DNA of 56,459 bases from an uncultured Bacteroides sp. (lineage in GTDB: Bacteria > Bacteroidota > Bacteroidia > Bacteroidales > Bacteroidaceae). Positions 1 to 8,523 of this stretch are shown one piece after another. Below the pieces are notes generated by a model that was not told the origin of the DNA, ran no database searches, and saw only the letters and a program-made list of their open reading frames with translations. A program made the position numbers and the translations under genes. Location of the stretch: assembly GCA_949296415.1 (NCBI GenBank), contig CASFQC010000010.1, forward strand, positions 1 to 56,459, read 5' to 3'. Every line of letters starts with the position of its first letter. Position 1 is the first letter of the stretch.

Positions 1-28
1 TGCGGGGGAATACCTAAAGATACAAAAA

Positions 29-70
29 AGCCAACTAATTCGCAATACTTTGTGTATGAATTAGTTGGCT
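29..70 (-). terminator. Leftward intrinsic terminator
   Basis: A perfect 13-bp inverted repeat (29-41 with 58-70, core CCAACTAATTC) has six A's on its left side, which read as a U-run on the minus strand. It probably ends transcription of the activase-like gene that stops at 200. Confidence 0.7.
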
Positions 71-133
71 AATTTTATGCTATTTACTGAATGTCCCTAC
101 TATAGCGGACATTAATACCTTACGCTACCTGAC

Positions 134-187
134 AATCAGGCTGACAGTACAGATGCCGGACAGGCAAATTGGACTGTCAGCCTGATT
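134..187 (+). terminator. Rightward intrinsic terminator
   Basis: A perfect 15-bp inverted repeat (134-148 with 173-187) is followed by TTTTTT on the plus strand. It would end a rightward gene lying left of the window. It sits between the activase-like gene and that gene's own leftward terminator at 29-70, so each convergent transcript would run through the other's hairpin. Confidence 0.65.
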
Positions 188-199
188 TTTTATCCGACA

Positions 200-3100
200 T
201 CATTCTGCGTTCACCAGAATCTGTTCTTTCAGGTTATCAATGAAAAGCAAAAGGCGGTTGGTCACATTCACATCACTCACTCCACTATCAAAATCAAGGG
301 AAAGAATACGTAAATGCGGATAATATTCCTTTATCCGTTTCTCCACACCCTTAGATACGATATGGTTGGCTATACATCCGAATGGCTGTAAGCTCACCAC
401 ATTGGTTATGCCACGGGCAGCATAAGACATGATTTCGGCTGGCAACAGCCACCCTTCACCGAACTGGGCGTTGAGATTTACAATTTTCTTTCCTTCCTCA
501 GCCTCTTCAAATATGTCGGGAAAAGGCGTGAAATAACGGAATCCACGTCCGATATCGTTCACCCGTTCCAGCTGTTTCTCCACCAGCCTGTATGCCTGGT
601 CGTAAACCAAAGCCGTAATGCCCCGCTTCTGCAAGTGCGCGTCCGCCTTTACCTTACGGTTGACAAAAGTCTGGAGAAAGAAATCGGCCATGACAGGCGG
701 AGCCACCTCTATACCATGAGAAATGAGCCAGTCTATGACATTGCGCTGTGCAAAAGGATTGAATTTCAGGAATATCTCCCCTACCACACCTACACACGGC
801 AAGTCCTTATCCATACATATGGCATCAAAATCTGAAGCAGCCTCCTGCAAAAGCCCGAACAGGCCTTCACTCTGCCTGTTCCTGATAAGATGCGCAGCCT
901 TGTCCAAATACCGGTCGCGCAAAGCCACAGCCCGTCCTTCCTGCTTTTCCCTCACCACGGAAGCATAATAGAACTTGGCTATGGAATCACTATAAAGTAT
1001 GGCACGCAACGCCACCGGAAGTATCTTAATCCAGTTTATCTTGAATCCAGGCTGTCTGTTCTCTATCATGCTGCCCAAAGAAAAGGCCACTACCGGCACT
1101 TCGGCATATCCGGCATCAACCAAAGCCTTCTTGATGAGAGACAGATAATTGCTTGCTCTGCACTGGCCTCCGGTCTGGGTCATAGCTATGGTTGTATCAG
1201 CCGGTTTGTAACGACCGGATTTGAAAGCCTTGACCACATCGCCAACAATAAGGGTAGCCGGGTAGCAGACTTCATTATTGGCATACTTCAGCCCCCACTC
1301 ACACGACTCCCAATCGCTCAATGGAAGCGTCTCCACATCATATCCGGCCACTTGCATGATGGACGGAATCAGTGGGGAAAGGTACGGGGTGAAGAAAGGA
1401 ACAAGCATCTTCTTCTTCCGACAATCCTTATCGTAAACCGGCACAGTGACAAAAGGCACTTCAGTTCTTTCCTTTGCATATCCGCCGGCCAATCTGAGGC
1501 TTTCGACCAACGAACGCACCCTGAGCCTCATGGAGCCCACATTATTAATATCGTCAAGCTTAAGCAAAGTCAGTGTCTTGCCATGATGCATAAGAAGTGT
1601 ACGTACCTCATCGGTAAGAAACGCATCTGGGCCACATCCGAAAGAGGTCATCTGTACAAACTGCACGTCACGGCCTTGCATGGCACACCATTTGGCCGCT
1701 TTCAGAATACGGTGGGGATAAGTCCATTGCGAAAGGAAATGCACGTCAGACAAATCTATATCTTCCTTACGCACCAAATCATCGGTCACGACATCTATAC
1801 CCATATCTGCAAGCATATCCGACACATTGTGCTGGATCAGCGAATCCGTATGATAAGGTCTTCCGGCCAGCATAATCACCAACTTTCCTTGTCGGCGTGC
1901 TTCCTGCAGTATGTCGCGGTTGGCCTGTATCAGCCGGTCTATATAGGAGTCCTGCGCCTTCTCCGCCTTTCGGAATGCCTCATCGGCCATCCTCCCGTCC
2001 ACTCCAAGCGAATGCAGATACTCGGCACATTGCTTACGCAGCATATCCCTGTCCTTGAAGCTTACGGTAGGCGAATCTACGGGAACATCCTTCTGCTGCA
2101 CGCTTCTGACCACCTCCGAATATCCGGTCACAATGGGACAATTATAGCTGTTCTGCCCCCCTTCATTACGCCCGAACACCACAAAGGGCATGAAGATGCG
2201 GCTTACTCCTTTCTCCATCAGATTTTCTATGTGGCTGTGAACCAGTTTGGCCGGGAAGCAGATATTGTCCGACATAACCAAACGTGCCTGACGTTCGTAA
2301 AGGTCAAAGGCTGAAGGTGCGGACAAGCATACCTGAAAGCCACAAGCCGTAAACAACGCATGCCAGAACGGATAGTCCTCATACATGTTCAGACATCGCG
2401 GGATGCCTATTGTCTGTCGGGAAGCAGAATGGAGAGAAGTCCGGTCAAAGAGCAATTCCTCCTTGATGCGGTAAGCATTCCGGCCTTTACTTACGGACAT
2501 GCCGCCATTGGCAAACACTTTCTCGCAACGGTTTCCGGAATAATACTTCTTCCCATTACCGAAATCATACCTTACCACAAGACACCGGTTGTCACATCCT
2601 TTGCAATGCAACTGCCGTGTGGCGTAACCGGCTCCCGACATCATCTTGTCCAGGGGCACAGCCTCTCTTCCCACACAAGTTCTGGCGTAGAGCGCACAAC
2701 CCATAGCACCCATAAGCTCGGGTATGTCGCAACGCACCACCTCCAGTCCGGTTAGCTGTTCCAAGGCGCGCACCACGGCATCGTTGCGCATGGTTCCACC
2801 CTGCACCACCGGATGCTGTCCCAAGGCAGAGGAATCATGCAGTTTCAGTACTTTATACAAACAATTCTTCACCACAGAATAGGCCAGACCTGCAGCTATA
2901 TCGTCCACAGTGGCTCCCTCACGCAAGACTTGCTTCACCTTAGAGTTCATGAAGACAGTGCAGCGTGTACCCAAATCGCAAGGAGCTTGGGCACGGCAGG
3001 CTTCCGTGGCAAACGAAGAGGCGGTGTAGCCTAAAGTCTTGGCAAAAGTCTCAATAAAGGAACCACATCCGGAAGAGCAGGCTTCATTTATCTCAATACG

Positions 3101-4444
3101 GTCTATCACACCTCCGGCATTGACAAAAATCGCTTTCATATCCTGCCCGCCTATATCAAGAATGAAGGACACGTCTTTGTCCAGATGACGGGCTGCCATA
3201 TAATGCGCCATGGTCTCCACTATTCCACCGTCAAGCTGGAAGGCTGTCCGCACCAAGTCCTCGCCATATCCTGTGGAACAGCTGCCTTTCACCCGCAACA
3301 CAGCACCGCAGGCCTCGCAATGCTCCCACAGTCCGCGCAAACCTTCCGCCACGGTGCCTATGGGATTGCCTCCGTTGGCCTTATAGAAAGAATAGAGCAG
3401 ACGGTTCTCCCCGTCAAGCACCACTATCTTGGTGGTGGTAGATCCCGAATCGATGCCAAGCCACACATCCTGTTCTCCCGGCTGCAGACAGGCTACCGGC
3501 ACCTTGTGCGACCGCATCCGTTGCTGCCAGCTGTCATATTCTCCGGAAGAGGAGAAAAGGGGACTCAGAGCCGGCTGCAGGCGCAAAGCGTTTCCTTCCG
3601 CTCCGGCTAGAAGACGCCTTACACCACCCAGCGTCAGTTCCCGGGGACCGGACTGTGAAACAGATGCGGCCAAGGCCGCTCCGTAAGCAGACAGGAGGGC
3701 GCCCTGTGTGGGAAGTATGATTTGTCCACCGTCCAGCGAGAGATAGTCGGCAAAAGCCTTACGCAAGGCGGGGATAAAAGTCAGCGGACCTCCGCAAAAC
3801 AACACCGGCGTGCCTATCTCGCATCCGTGTGCCAACGTCACCACTGTCTGCACCGCTACGGCATGAAATACCGATGCTGCTATATCCTCACGACATATGT
3901 TCTTGGACACGAGGTTCTGTATGTCGGTCTTGCAAAATACGCCGCAACGCGACGCTATGGGATAGACATGCGTGGCATCAAGCGCCAGACGGTTCAGCCC
4001 GTCCACATCCACGCCGAGAATAACCGCCATCTGGTCAATGAAAGCTCCAGTACCTCCGGCACAGTTGCCATTCATCCGCAAGTCTTCTGGCTGTCCGGCA
4101 TCATTGAAGAACACCACCTTGGCGTCTTCTCCGCCTATATCTATCATGGAAGCCGCGTGAGGGTAACGGCACTGCATGGCTTTGGAGGCGGCCACCACTT
4201 CCTGCACAAAAGGCAAACGGCACTTTTCCGCCAGTCCCATGCCTATGGAACCGGTAATACATACCGACACCTCCCCGGACTCCTTACCCGGAAGCAATGG
4301 CGACAGCTCGCACAAAAATCTGTCAAGCGTCTCGCGTGCCTTGGCCTGATGGCGAGCGTAATTGGAATATACAATGGAGTTCTGCTGGTCTATAGCCACA
4401 ATCTTGGCTGTCGTCGAACCTATATCAATACCTATTCTTAGCAT
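200..4444 (-). CDS. Giant 2-hydroxyacyl-CoA dehydratase activase-like protein
   Basis: The predicted protein has 1414 residues. It has two ASKHA ATPase modules of the BadF/BadG/BcrA/BcrD type. The first begins at the N-terminus (IGIDIGSTTAK) and the second near residue 326 (GIDSGSTTTK). Each is followed by the Cys-rich stretches of these activators (NGNCAGGTGAF and SRCGVFC in the first, EACSSGCGSF in the second). From about residue 680 comes a region like DUF2229, and from about 1000 a region like the HgdB/C dehydratase subunits. Known activators are small iron-sulfur ATPases that pass electrons to a separate dehydratase. Here activator and dehydratase-like parts are fused, so the substrate cannot be named. 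The start at 4444 is chosen because the protein then opens directly on the first ATPase strand. An in-frame ATG 16 codons upstream adds only unlikely sequence. Confidence 0.85.
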   Translation of the reverse strand: MLRIGIDIGSTTAKIVAIDQQNSIVYSNYARHQAKARETLDRFLCELSPLLPGKESGEVSVCITGSIGMGLAEKCRLPFVQEVVAASKAMQCRYPHAASMIDIGGEDAKVVFFNDAGQPEDLRMNGNCAGGTGAFIDQMAVILGVDVDGLNRLALDATHVYPIASRCGVFCKTDIQNLVSKNICREDIAASVFHAVAVQTVVTLAHGCEIGTPVLFCGGPLTFIPALRKAFADYLSLDGGQIILPTQGALLSAYGAALAASVSQSGPRELTLGGVRRLLAGAEGNALRLQPALSPLFSSSGEYDSWQQRMRSHKVPVACLQPGEQDVWLGIDSGSTTTKIVVLDGENRLLYSFYKANGGNPIGTVAEGLRGLWEHCEACGAVLRVKGSCSTGYGEDLVRTAFQLDGGIVETMAHYMAARHLDKDVSFILDIGGQDMKAIFVNAGGVIDRIEINEACSSGCGSFIETFAKTLGYTASSFATEACRAQAPCDLGTRCTVFMNSKVKQVLREGATVDDIAAGLAYSVVKNCLYKVLKLHDSSALGQHPVVQGGTMRNDAVVRALEQLTGLEVVRCDIPELMGAMGCALYARTCVGREAVPLDKMMSGAGYATRQLHCKGCDNRCLVVRYDFGNGKKYYSGNRCEKVFANGGMSVSKGRNAYRIKEELLFDRTSLHSASRQTIGIPRCLNMYEDYPFWHALFTACGFQVCLSAPSAFDLYERQARLVMSDNICFPAKLVHSHIENLMEKGVSRIFMPFVVFGRNEGGQNSYNCPIVTGYSEVVRSVQQKDVPVDSPTVSFKDRDMLRKQCAEYLHSLGVDGRMADEAFRKAEKAQDSYIDRLIQANRDILQEARRQGKLVIMLAGRPYHTDSLIQHNVSDMLADMGIDVVTDDLVRKEDIDLSDVHFLSQWTYPHRILKAAKWCAMQGRDVQFVQMTSFGCGPDAFLTDEVRTLLMHHGKTLTLLKLDDINNVGSMRLRVRSLVESLRLAGGYAKERTEVPFVTVPVYDKDCRKKKMLVPFFTPYLSPLIPSIMQVAGYDVETLPLSDWESCEWGLKYANNEVCYPATLIVGDVVKAFKSGRYKPADTTIAMTQTGGQCRASNYLSLIKKALVDAGYAEVPVVAFSLGSMIENRQPGFKINWIKILPVALRAILYSDSIAKFYYASVVREKQEGRAVALRDRYLDKAAHLIRNRQSEGLFGLLQEAASDFDAICMDKDLPCVGVVGEIFLKFNPFAQRNVIDWLISHGIEVAPPVMADFFLQTFVNRKVKADAHLQKRGITALVYDQAYRLVEKQLERVNDIGRGFRYFTPFPDIFEEAEEGKKIVNLNAQFGEGWLLPAEIMSYAARGITNVVSLQPFGCIANHIVSKGVEKRIKEYYPHLRILSLDFDSGVSDVNVTNRLLLFIDNLKEQILVNAE

Positions 4445-4489
4445 AAACTGTAGACTTTCTGACTGATGTCTGTCAACTGTGTAGGGGTG

Positions 4490-4497
4490 CAAATGTA
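4490..4497 (-). promoter_or_regulatory. -7 box of the activase-like gene
   Basis: On the minus strand this reads TACATTTG, an exact match to the Bacteroides -7 consensus TAnnTTTG, 45 bases before the chosen start. No TTTG was found at the usual -33 distance. Confidence 0.5.
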
Positions 4498-4641
4498 GAA
4501 AATATGTTTCAAAACATACCGTTCCATTTCACATTATTTAAGGGTCTGTTCCCTTTTTAAGCGCCTTGTCTGGCTTGTTTCCCGCCAGACTTTCTTGCAG
4601 GGAGCGCAAGACAGACAAGGATGTTGCCGACACGGGAAAAG

Positions 4642-4694
4642 ACCGGAAGAATACACGTCACAGGTATCCCATGCCCCATCGTATCTCTTCCGGT
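4642..4694 (-). terminator. Probable leu operon terminator
   Basis: A 9-bp inverted repeat (ACCGGAAGA at 4642-4650, TCTTCCGGT at 4686-4694) lies just after the last leu operon gene. On the minus strand it is followed by CTTTTCCC. The loop is long (35 nt), so it is a moderate candidate. Confidence 0.45.
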
Positions 4695-4701
4695 ATGACT
4701 A

Positions 4702-6132
4702 TCAAGTGGTTGCATCGTCCTCGTATTCCCCCTCTATGATGTTCAGCATCTTCATGGTGGCCTTTATGGCGGCTTCGGTCTGGTCGGCGTCAAGCCCCCG
4801 CGTACGGAACACCTTGCCGTCAAAACTCCAGGTGATGACTGTCTGCACAAAGGCGTCGGTGCGTCCTCCCGGAGGTATGCTCACCACATAGTTGGTCAGC
4901 ATAGGGAACCTGCGGCCCAACGTCTGCTTGTACACCTTGCGCATGGCCCTGACGAAAGCGTCATACTGGCCGTCTCCGCTTGAGCTTTCCTCGTACTCCT
5001 TTCCGCCTATTTCCACCTTCAGTGTGGCCATGGGCTTCAATCCGTAGGCCAGGTTGACGATATAGCTTTTCAACTTCACCCGCTCCCCCTGCACGTCATG
5101 CTTCAGCACGTCATTGATGATGTAGGGCAAGTCCTCCTGTGTGACCAGCTCCTTCTTGTCGCCCAACTCTATGATACGTTCGGTGACCTTCCGCATGGAC
5201 TCCTCGTCCAGTTCCAGTCCGAGGTCCTCCAGATTCTTGCGTATGTTGGCTTTCCCGCTAGTTTTTCCCAGCGCGTATTCCCGCTTCCTTCCGAAGCGTT
5301 CGGGCAGGAGGTCATTACAGTAGAGGTTCTGCTTATTGTCGCCATCGGCATGCACTCCGGCCACCTGCGTGAACACATTCTCGCCCACTATGGGCTTGTT
5401 GGGCGGGATAACCACTCCGCTATAGGACTCCACCACCCGGCTCACATCGTTCAGGCGGCTCTCGTCTATGCGGGTTATGGCGCTGAAGTGGTCCTTCAGT
5501 ATGGCCTGCACGCTGGCTAGAGGGGCGTTTCCGGCCCTCTCTCCCAGCCCGTTTATGGTGGTATGCAGTCCCTTGCACCCGCTAAGCACGGCAGCCAGCA
5601 CATTGGACACGGCCAAGTCGTAATCATTGTGCGCATGGAAGTCGAAATGCTTGCCCGGGTAGCGCTTCACCATCTTGCGCATATACTCTATTACCTGAAG
5701 GGGATTGAGTATGCCCAAGGTGTCGGGCAGCATGAAACGTCTGATGTGCGTGCCGGCCAATGCATCCATGAGGTGAAACACATAGTCGGGCGAGTCCTTC
5801 ATTCCCCCGCTCCAGTCTTCCAGATAGACGTTCACCTCCATGTCGCAGGCTTCGGCATAGCGCAGCACGTCCATAATGTCGGCAATGTGTTCGTCGGAGG
5901 TCTTCTTCAGCTGGTACACGCAGTGCTTGCGCGAGCCCTTGCACAGCAGGTTGAGCACGCGGCATCCGGTGGAATGTATCCAGTCCACAGAGCGGTGCCC
6001 GTCCACGAATCCCAAAACTTCCACACGGGGAAGAAGGTTGCGTCTCGCAGCCCAGTCGCAGATGACTCGCACGGCATTCAGCTCGCCGTCGCGCAGGGTG
6101 GTGTCCATGATTTCTCTTACGGGGTGTGTCAT
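4702..6132 (-). CDS. Citramalate/isopropylmalate synthase-like protein, apparent internal deletion
   Basis: The protein has 476 residues and belongs to the DRE-TIM aldolase family of 2-isopropylmalate and citramalate synthases. Most of the barrel is recognisable (HFDFHAHNDYDLAVSN, NGLGERAGNAP), as is the C-terminal LeuA dimer-like domain. The N-terminus is abnormal: DTTLRDGE (residues 10-17) runs straight into LNAVRVICDWAARR. In LeuA of this same window about 38 residues lie between those points, including the Q of RDGEQ, the first helix and the second strand with its IEAG motif. The enzyme is therefore probably inactive, or the DNA assembly is collapsed here. Its ATG overlaps the leuD stop (ATGA), so translation is coupled. 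With LeuC and LeuD next door, an intact version would fit citramalate synthase for isoleucine or a second LeuA. I give no symbol because the substrate is uncertain. Confidence 0.8.
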   Translation of the reverse strand: MTHPVREIMDTTLRDGELNAVRVICDWAARRNLLPRVEVLGFVDGHRSVDWIHSTGCRVLNLLCKGSRKHCVYQLKKTSDEHIADIMDVLRYAEACDMEVNVYLEDWSGGMKDSPDYVFHLMDALAGTHIRRFMLPDTLGILNPLQVIEYMRKMVKRYPGKHFDFHAHNDYDLAVSNVLAAVLSGCKGLHTTINGLGERAGNAPLASVQAILKDHFSAITRIDESRLNDVSRVVESYSGVVIPPNKPIVGENVFTQVAGVHADGDNKQNLYCNDLLPERFGRKREYALGKTSGKANIRKNLEDLGLELDEESMRKVTERIIELGDKKELVTQEDLPYIINDVLKHDVQGERVKLKSYIVNLAYGLKPMATLKVEIGGKEYEESSSGDGQYDAFVRAMRKVYKQTLGRRFPMLTNYVVSIPPGGRTDAFVQTVITWSFDGKVFRTRGLDADQTEAAIKATMKMLNIIEGEYEDDATT

Positions 6133-6725
6133 CTGTGATCCCTTTCGTACTCTTCTATCTTGTCTCTGCTCTCCACCAGGAAGTCAATGTCGTCCAGTCC
6201 GTTCATGAGGCAATGCTTCTTATAGGCGTTGATGTCAAACGACTCGGAATGGCCGGTAGAAAGGTTGGTTACGGTCTGGTTGGGCAGGTCCACACGCACC
6301 TCGGCCTTGGGATTGGCGGCAATGGTGGCGAACAGCTCCTGCAGGAAGCCTTCGCTCACCACCACGGGGAGGACGAAGTTATTCAGCTCGTTCTGCTTGT
6401 GTATGTCGGCAAAGAAGCTGCTGATGACCACCCGGAAGCCGTAGCCCGCCAGCGCCCAGGCGGCATGCTCGCGACTGCTACCCGAACCGAAGTTCTTGCC
6501 CGCCACCAGGATGCAGCCACTGTAGGTGGGGTCGTTCAGCACGAAGTCCTGGTCCGGCGAGCCGTCGGGGCGGTAACGCCAGTCGCGGAAGAGGTTGTCG
6601 CCGAAGAACTTCTCATCGCGGGTGGTGGCCTTGAGGAAGCGGGCGGGTATTATCTGGTCGGTGTCCACGTTCTCCAGGGGGAGGGGGACGCAGGTGGAGG
6701 TTATGATGTCGAATTTCTGTTTCAT
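6129..6725 (-). CDS. leuD: 3-isopropylmalate dehydratase small subunit
   Basis: The 198-residue protein is the small (swivel-domain) subunit that partners LeuC in converting 2-isopropylmalate to 3-isopropylmalate. It shows NVDTDQIIPARFLK near the N-terminus and GKNFGSGSSREHAAWAL, the conserved substrate-binding segment. The length is normal for the family. It lies between leuC and the synthase paralogue in the leftward leu operon, and its stop codon overlaps the next start by four bases. A 185-bp spacer with a long inverted repeat separates it from leuC. Confidence 0.95.
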   Translation of the reverse strand: MKQKFDIITSTCVPLPLENVDTDQIIPARFLKATTRDEKFFGDNLFRDWRYRPDGSPDQDFVLNDPTYSGCILVAGKNFGSGSSREHAAWALAGYGFRVVISSFFADIHKQNELNNFVLPVVVSEGFLQELFATIAANPKAEVRVDLPNQTVTNLSTGHSESFDINAYKKHCLMNGLDDIDFLVESRDKIEEYERDHR

Positions 6726-6778
6726 CTTTGTAAATGAAGAATGATGAATGATGAATTATCTGTAAACGAAGGATGAGA

Positions 6779-6899
6779 AATGAGGAATGAAGAATCAGGC
6801 ATGAAGAACAAGCCATGGGCGGAGAATGAAGAACAAAGTGCAAAGAAAAGGAATCCGCAGCCGGCTCCGTCCTTCATGCCTGATTCTTCATTCCTCATT
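6779..6899. repeat. 28-bp perfect inverted repeat in the leuC-leuD spacer
   Basis: Arms at 6779-6806 and 6872-6899 are exact reverse complements across 28 bp, with a 65-nt loop. They are built from the AATGAAGAATGAGGAATG pattern, and further AATGA-type repeats lie just left of the left arm. In the leu mRNA this would make a strong hairpin between leuC and leuD. A related sequence sits between ilvN and ilvB (34341-34424). Confidence 0.85.
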
Positions 6900-6910
6900 C
6901 TTCATTATTA

Positions 6911-8305
6911 TTATAATAATGTGCGCGGATCGGTAATCACTCCCGTCACGGCGGCTGCAGCCGCCGTCAGGGGCGAGGCCAGGAGCGTGCGCGAGCCGGG
7001 TCCCTGACGGCCCTCGAAGTTGCGGTTGCTGGTCGACACGGCATACTTGCCCGCAGGCACCTTGTCGTCGTTCATGGCCAGGCAGGCCGAGCATCCGGGC
7101 TGGCGTATCTCAAAGCCTGCTTCGCCGAGCACCCGGTCCAGACCTTCGGCCTTTATCTGCTCCAGCACCATCCACGAGCCGGGAACCAGCCAGGCCACCA
7201 CGCTGTCGGCCTTCCTCCGCCCCTTCACTATGGAGGCAAAGGCGCGGAAGTCCTCTATGCGGCCGTTGGTGCAGGCGCCCAGGAACACGTAGTCTATCTT
7301 CTTGCCCAACAGAGGCTCTCCGGGACGGAAACCCATGTAGTCCATGGACTTCAGGAACGAAGCCTGCGCCGCCTCGCCCATGCCTTCCAGGGTAGGAATA
7401 GATTGCGTAATGCCCGTGCCCATGCCGGGGTTGGTGCCATAGGTGAGCATCGGCTCGATGTCTGCGGCGTTGAAGCCCACTTCGCGGTCGAACACCGCGT
7501 CGTCATCGCTCTTCAACGTGCGCCAGTAAGCCACGGCCTTGTCCCACGCCTCGCCTTTGGGGGCGTAGTCCCTGCCTTTGATATATTCGAAGGTCACCTC
7601 GTCCGGAGCCACCATGCCGCCGCGCGCGCCCATCTCTATGCTGAGATTGCACAGGGTAAGCCGCCCCTCCATGGTGAGGCTGCGCACGGCTTCGCCCGCA
7701 TACTCCACAAAGTAGCCCGTGGCGCCTGCGGTGCTCATCTTCATCATCATGTAGAGGGCCAGGTCCTTGGCCGTGACTCCCCGGCCCAGGCGTCCGTCTA
7801 CGGTAATGCGCATGGTCTTAGGGCGCGTCTGGAGGATGCACTGCGAGGCCAGCACCATCTCCACCTCACTGGTGCCTATGCCGAAGGCCACGGCTCCCAT
7901 AGCTCCGTGCGTGGAGGTGTGGGAGTCGCCGCAGACTATGGTCATGCCCGGCAGGGTCAGCCCCCGTTCGGGGCCCACGACGTGTATGATGCCGTTCCTG
8001 GGGTCCGTCATGCCGAAGTGTGTCAGGCCGAACTCCTCGGCGTTCTTAGCCAAGGTGTCTACCTGGACGCGCGACACGGGGTCTTCTATCGGCTTGTCCT
8101 GGTCGTGTGTGGGAGTGTTGTGGTCGGGCATGCAGTAGATGTGGTCGGGACGGAAGCACTTCAGTCCCCTTTTCCGCATCCCCTCGAAGGCCTGCGGACT
8201 GGTCACCTCGTGGCAATAGAGGCGGTCAATGTAGAGTTGGGTGGGGCCTTCGTCCACCTGCTGCACCACGTGGGCGTCCCAGATTTTGTCGAAAAGTGTA
8301 TTCAT
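6911..8305 (-). CDS. leuC: 3-isopropylmalate dehydratase large subunit
   Basis: The 464-residue protein is the aconitase-family large subunit that carries the [4Fe-4S] cluster and isomerises isopropylmalate together with LeuD. Cluster ligands are visible as the cysteine of [10 protein letters not shown] and the pair in [12 protein letters not shown]. The N-terminal [11 protein letters not shown] block is also present. The start at 8305 gives [12 protein letters not shown], the usual beginning of the family; the frame stays open upstream but adds unlikely sequence. It ends in a short alanine-rich tail before an AT-rich stop. It follows leuA after a 218-bp spacer. Confidence 0.95.
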   Translation of the reverse strand: MNTLFDKIWDAHVVQQVDEGPTQLYIDRLYCHEVTSPQAFEGMRKRGLKCFRPDHIYCMPDHNTPTHDQDKPIEDPVSRVQVDTLAKNAEEFGLTHFGMTDPRNGIIHVVGPERGLTLPGMTIVCGDSHTSTHGAMGAVAFGIGTSEVEMVLASQCILQTRPKTMRITVDGRLGRGVTAKDLALYMMMKMSTAGATGYFVEYAGEAVRSLTMEGRLTLCNLSIEMGARGGMVAPDEVTFEYIKGRDYAPKGEAWDKAVAYWRTLKSDDDAVFDREVGFNAADIEPMLTYGTNPGMGTGITQSIPTLEGMGEAAQASFLKSMDYMGFRPGEPLLGKKIDYVFLGACTNGRIEDFRAFASIVKGRRKADSVVAWLVPGSWMVLEQIKAEGLDRVLGEAGFEIRQPGCSACLAMNDDKVPAGKYAVSTSNRNFEGRQGPGSRTLLASPLTAAAAAVTGVITDPRTLL

Positions 8306-8356
8306 GTCTTGATAATATTTCTGATGATAAATGTTCCATACAATGATTCCCGTCAC

Positions 8357-8422
8357 CGACAGTCTCCTTGCGTGTAGCCGATACTTGTGCTAAGTATAGC
8401 CCACACTTGTGCTAAGTGTCGG
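8357..8422. repeat. Three 22-bp tandem units between leuA and leuC
   Basis: Units start at 8357, 8379 and 8401, each 22 bp. The last two share ACTTGTGCTAAGT exactly and each forms a small dyad: ATACTT/AAGTAT in one and ACACTT/AAGTGT in the other, around GTGCT. The first unit is more diverged. Confidence 0.6.
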
Positions 8423-8523
8423 CGTCCCGTCTTTACCCCCTCTACAATGCCTCCTGGCGGAGATTCAGGGCGGAAAGCAGCCGCAGGACTACATTCTCCG
8501 GGCGGGAAAACGTTCTTCACAAA

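Noticed and set aside
890-2314. 474-codon plus-strand ORF
   Set aside because: It lies antisense inside the activase-like gene, whose protein matches known families throughout. The opposite translation has no motif and the composition of a shadow frame.
4564-4620. Structured RNA near the end of the leu operon
   Set aside because: CCTTGTCTG/CAGACAAGG can pair, with an inner GTCTGGC/GCCAGAC, but there is no U-run or conserved motif to name it.
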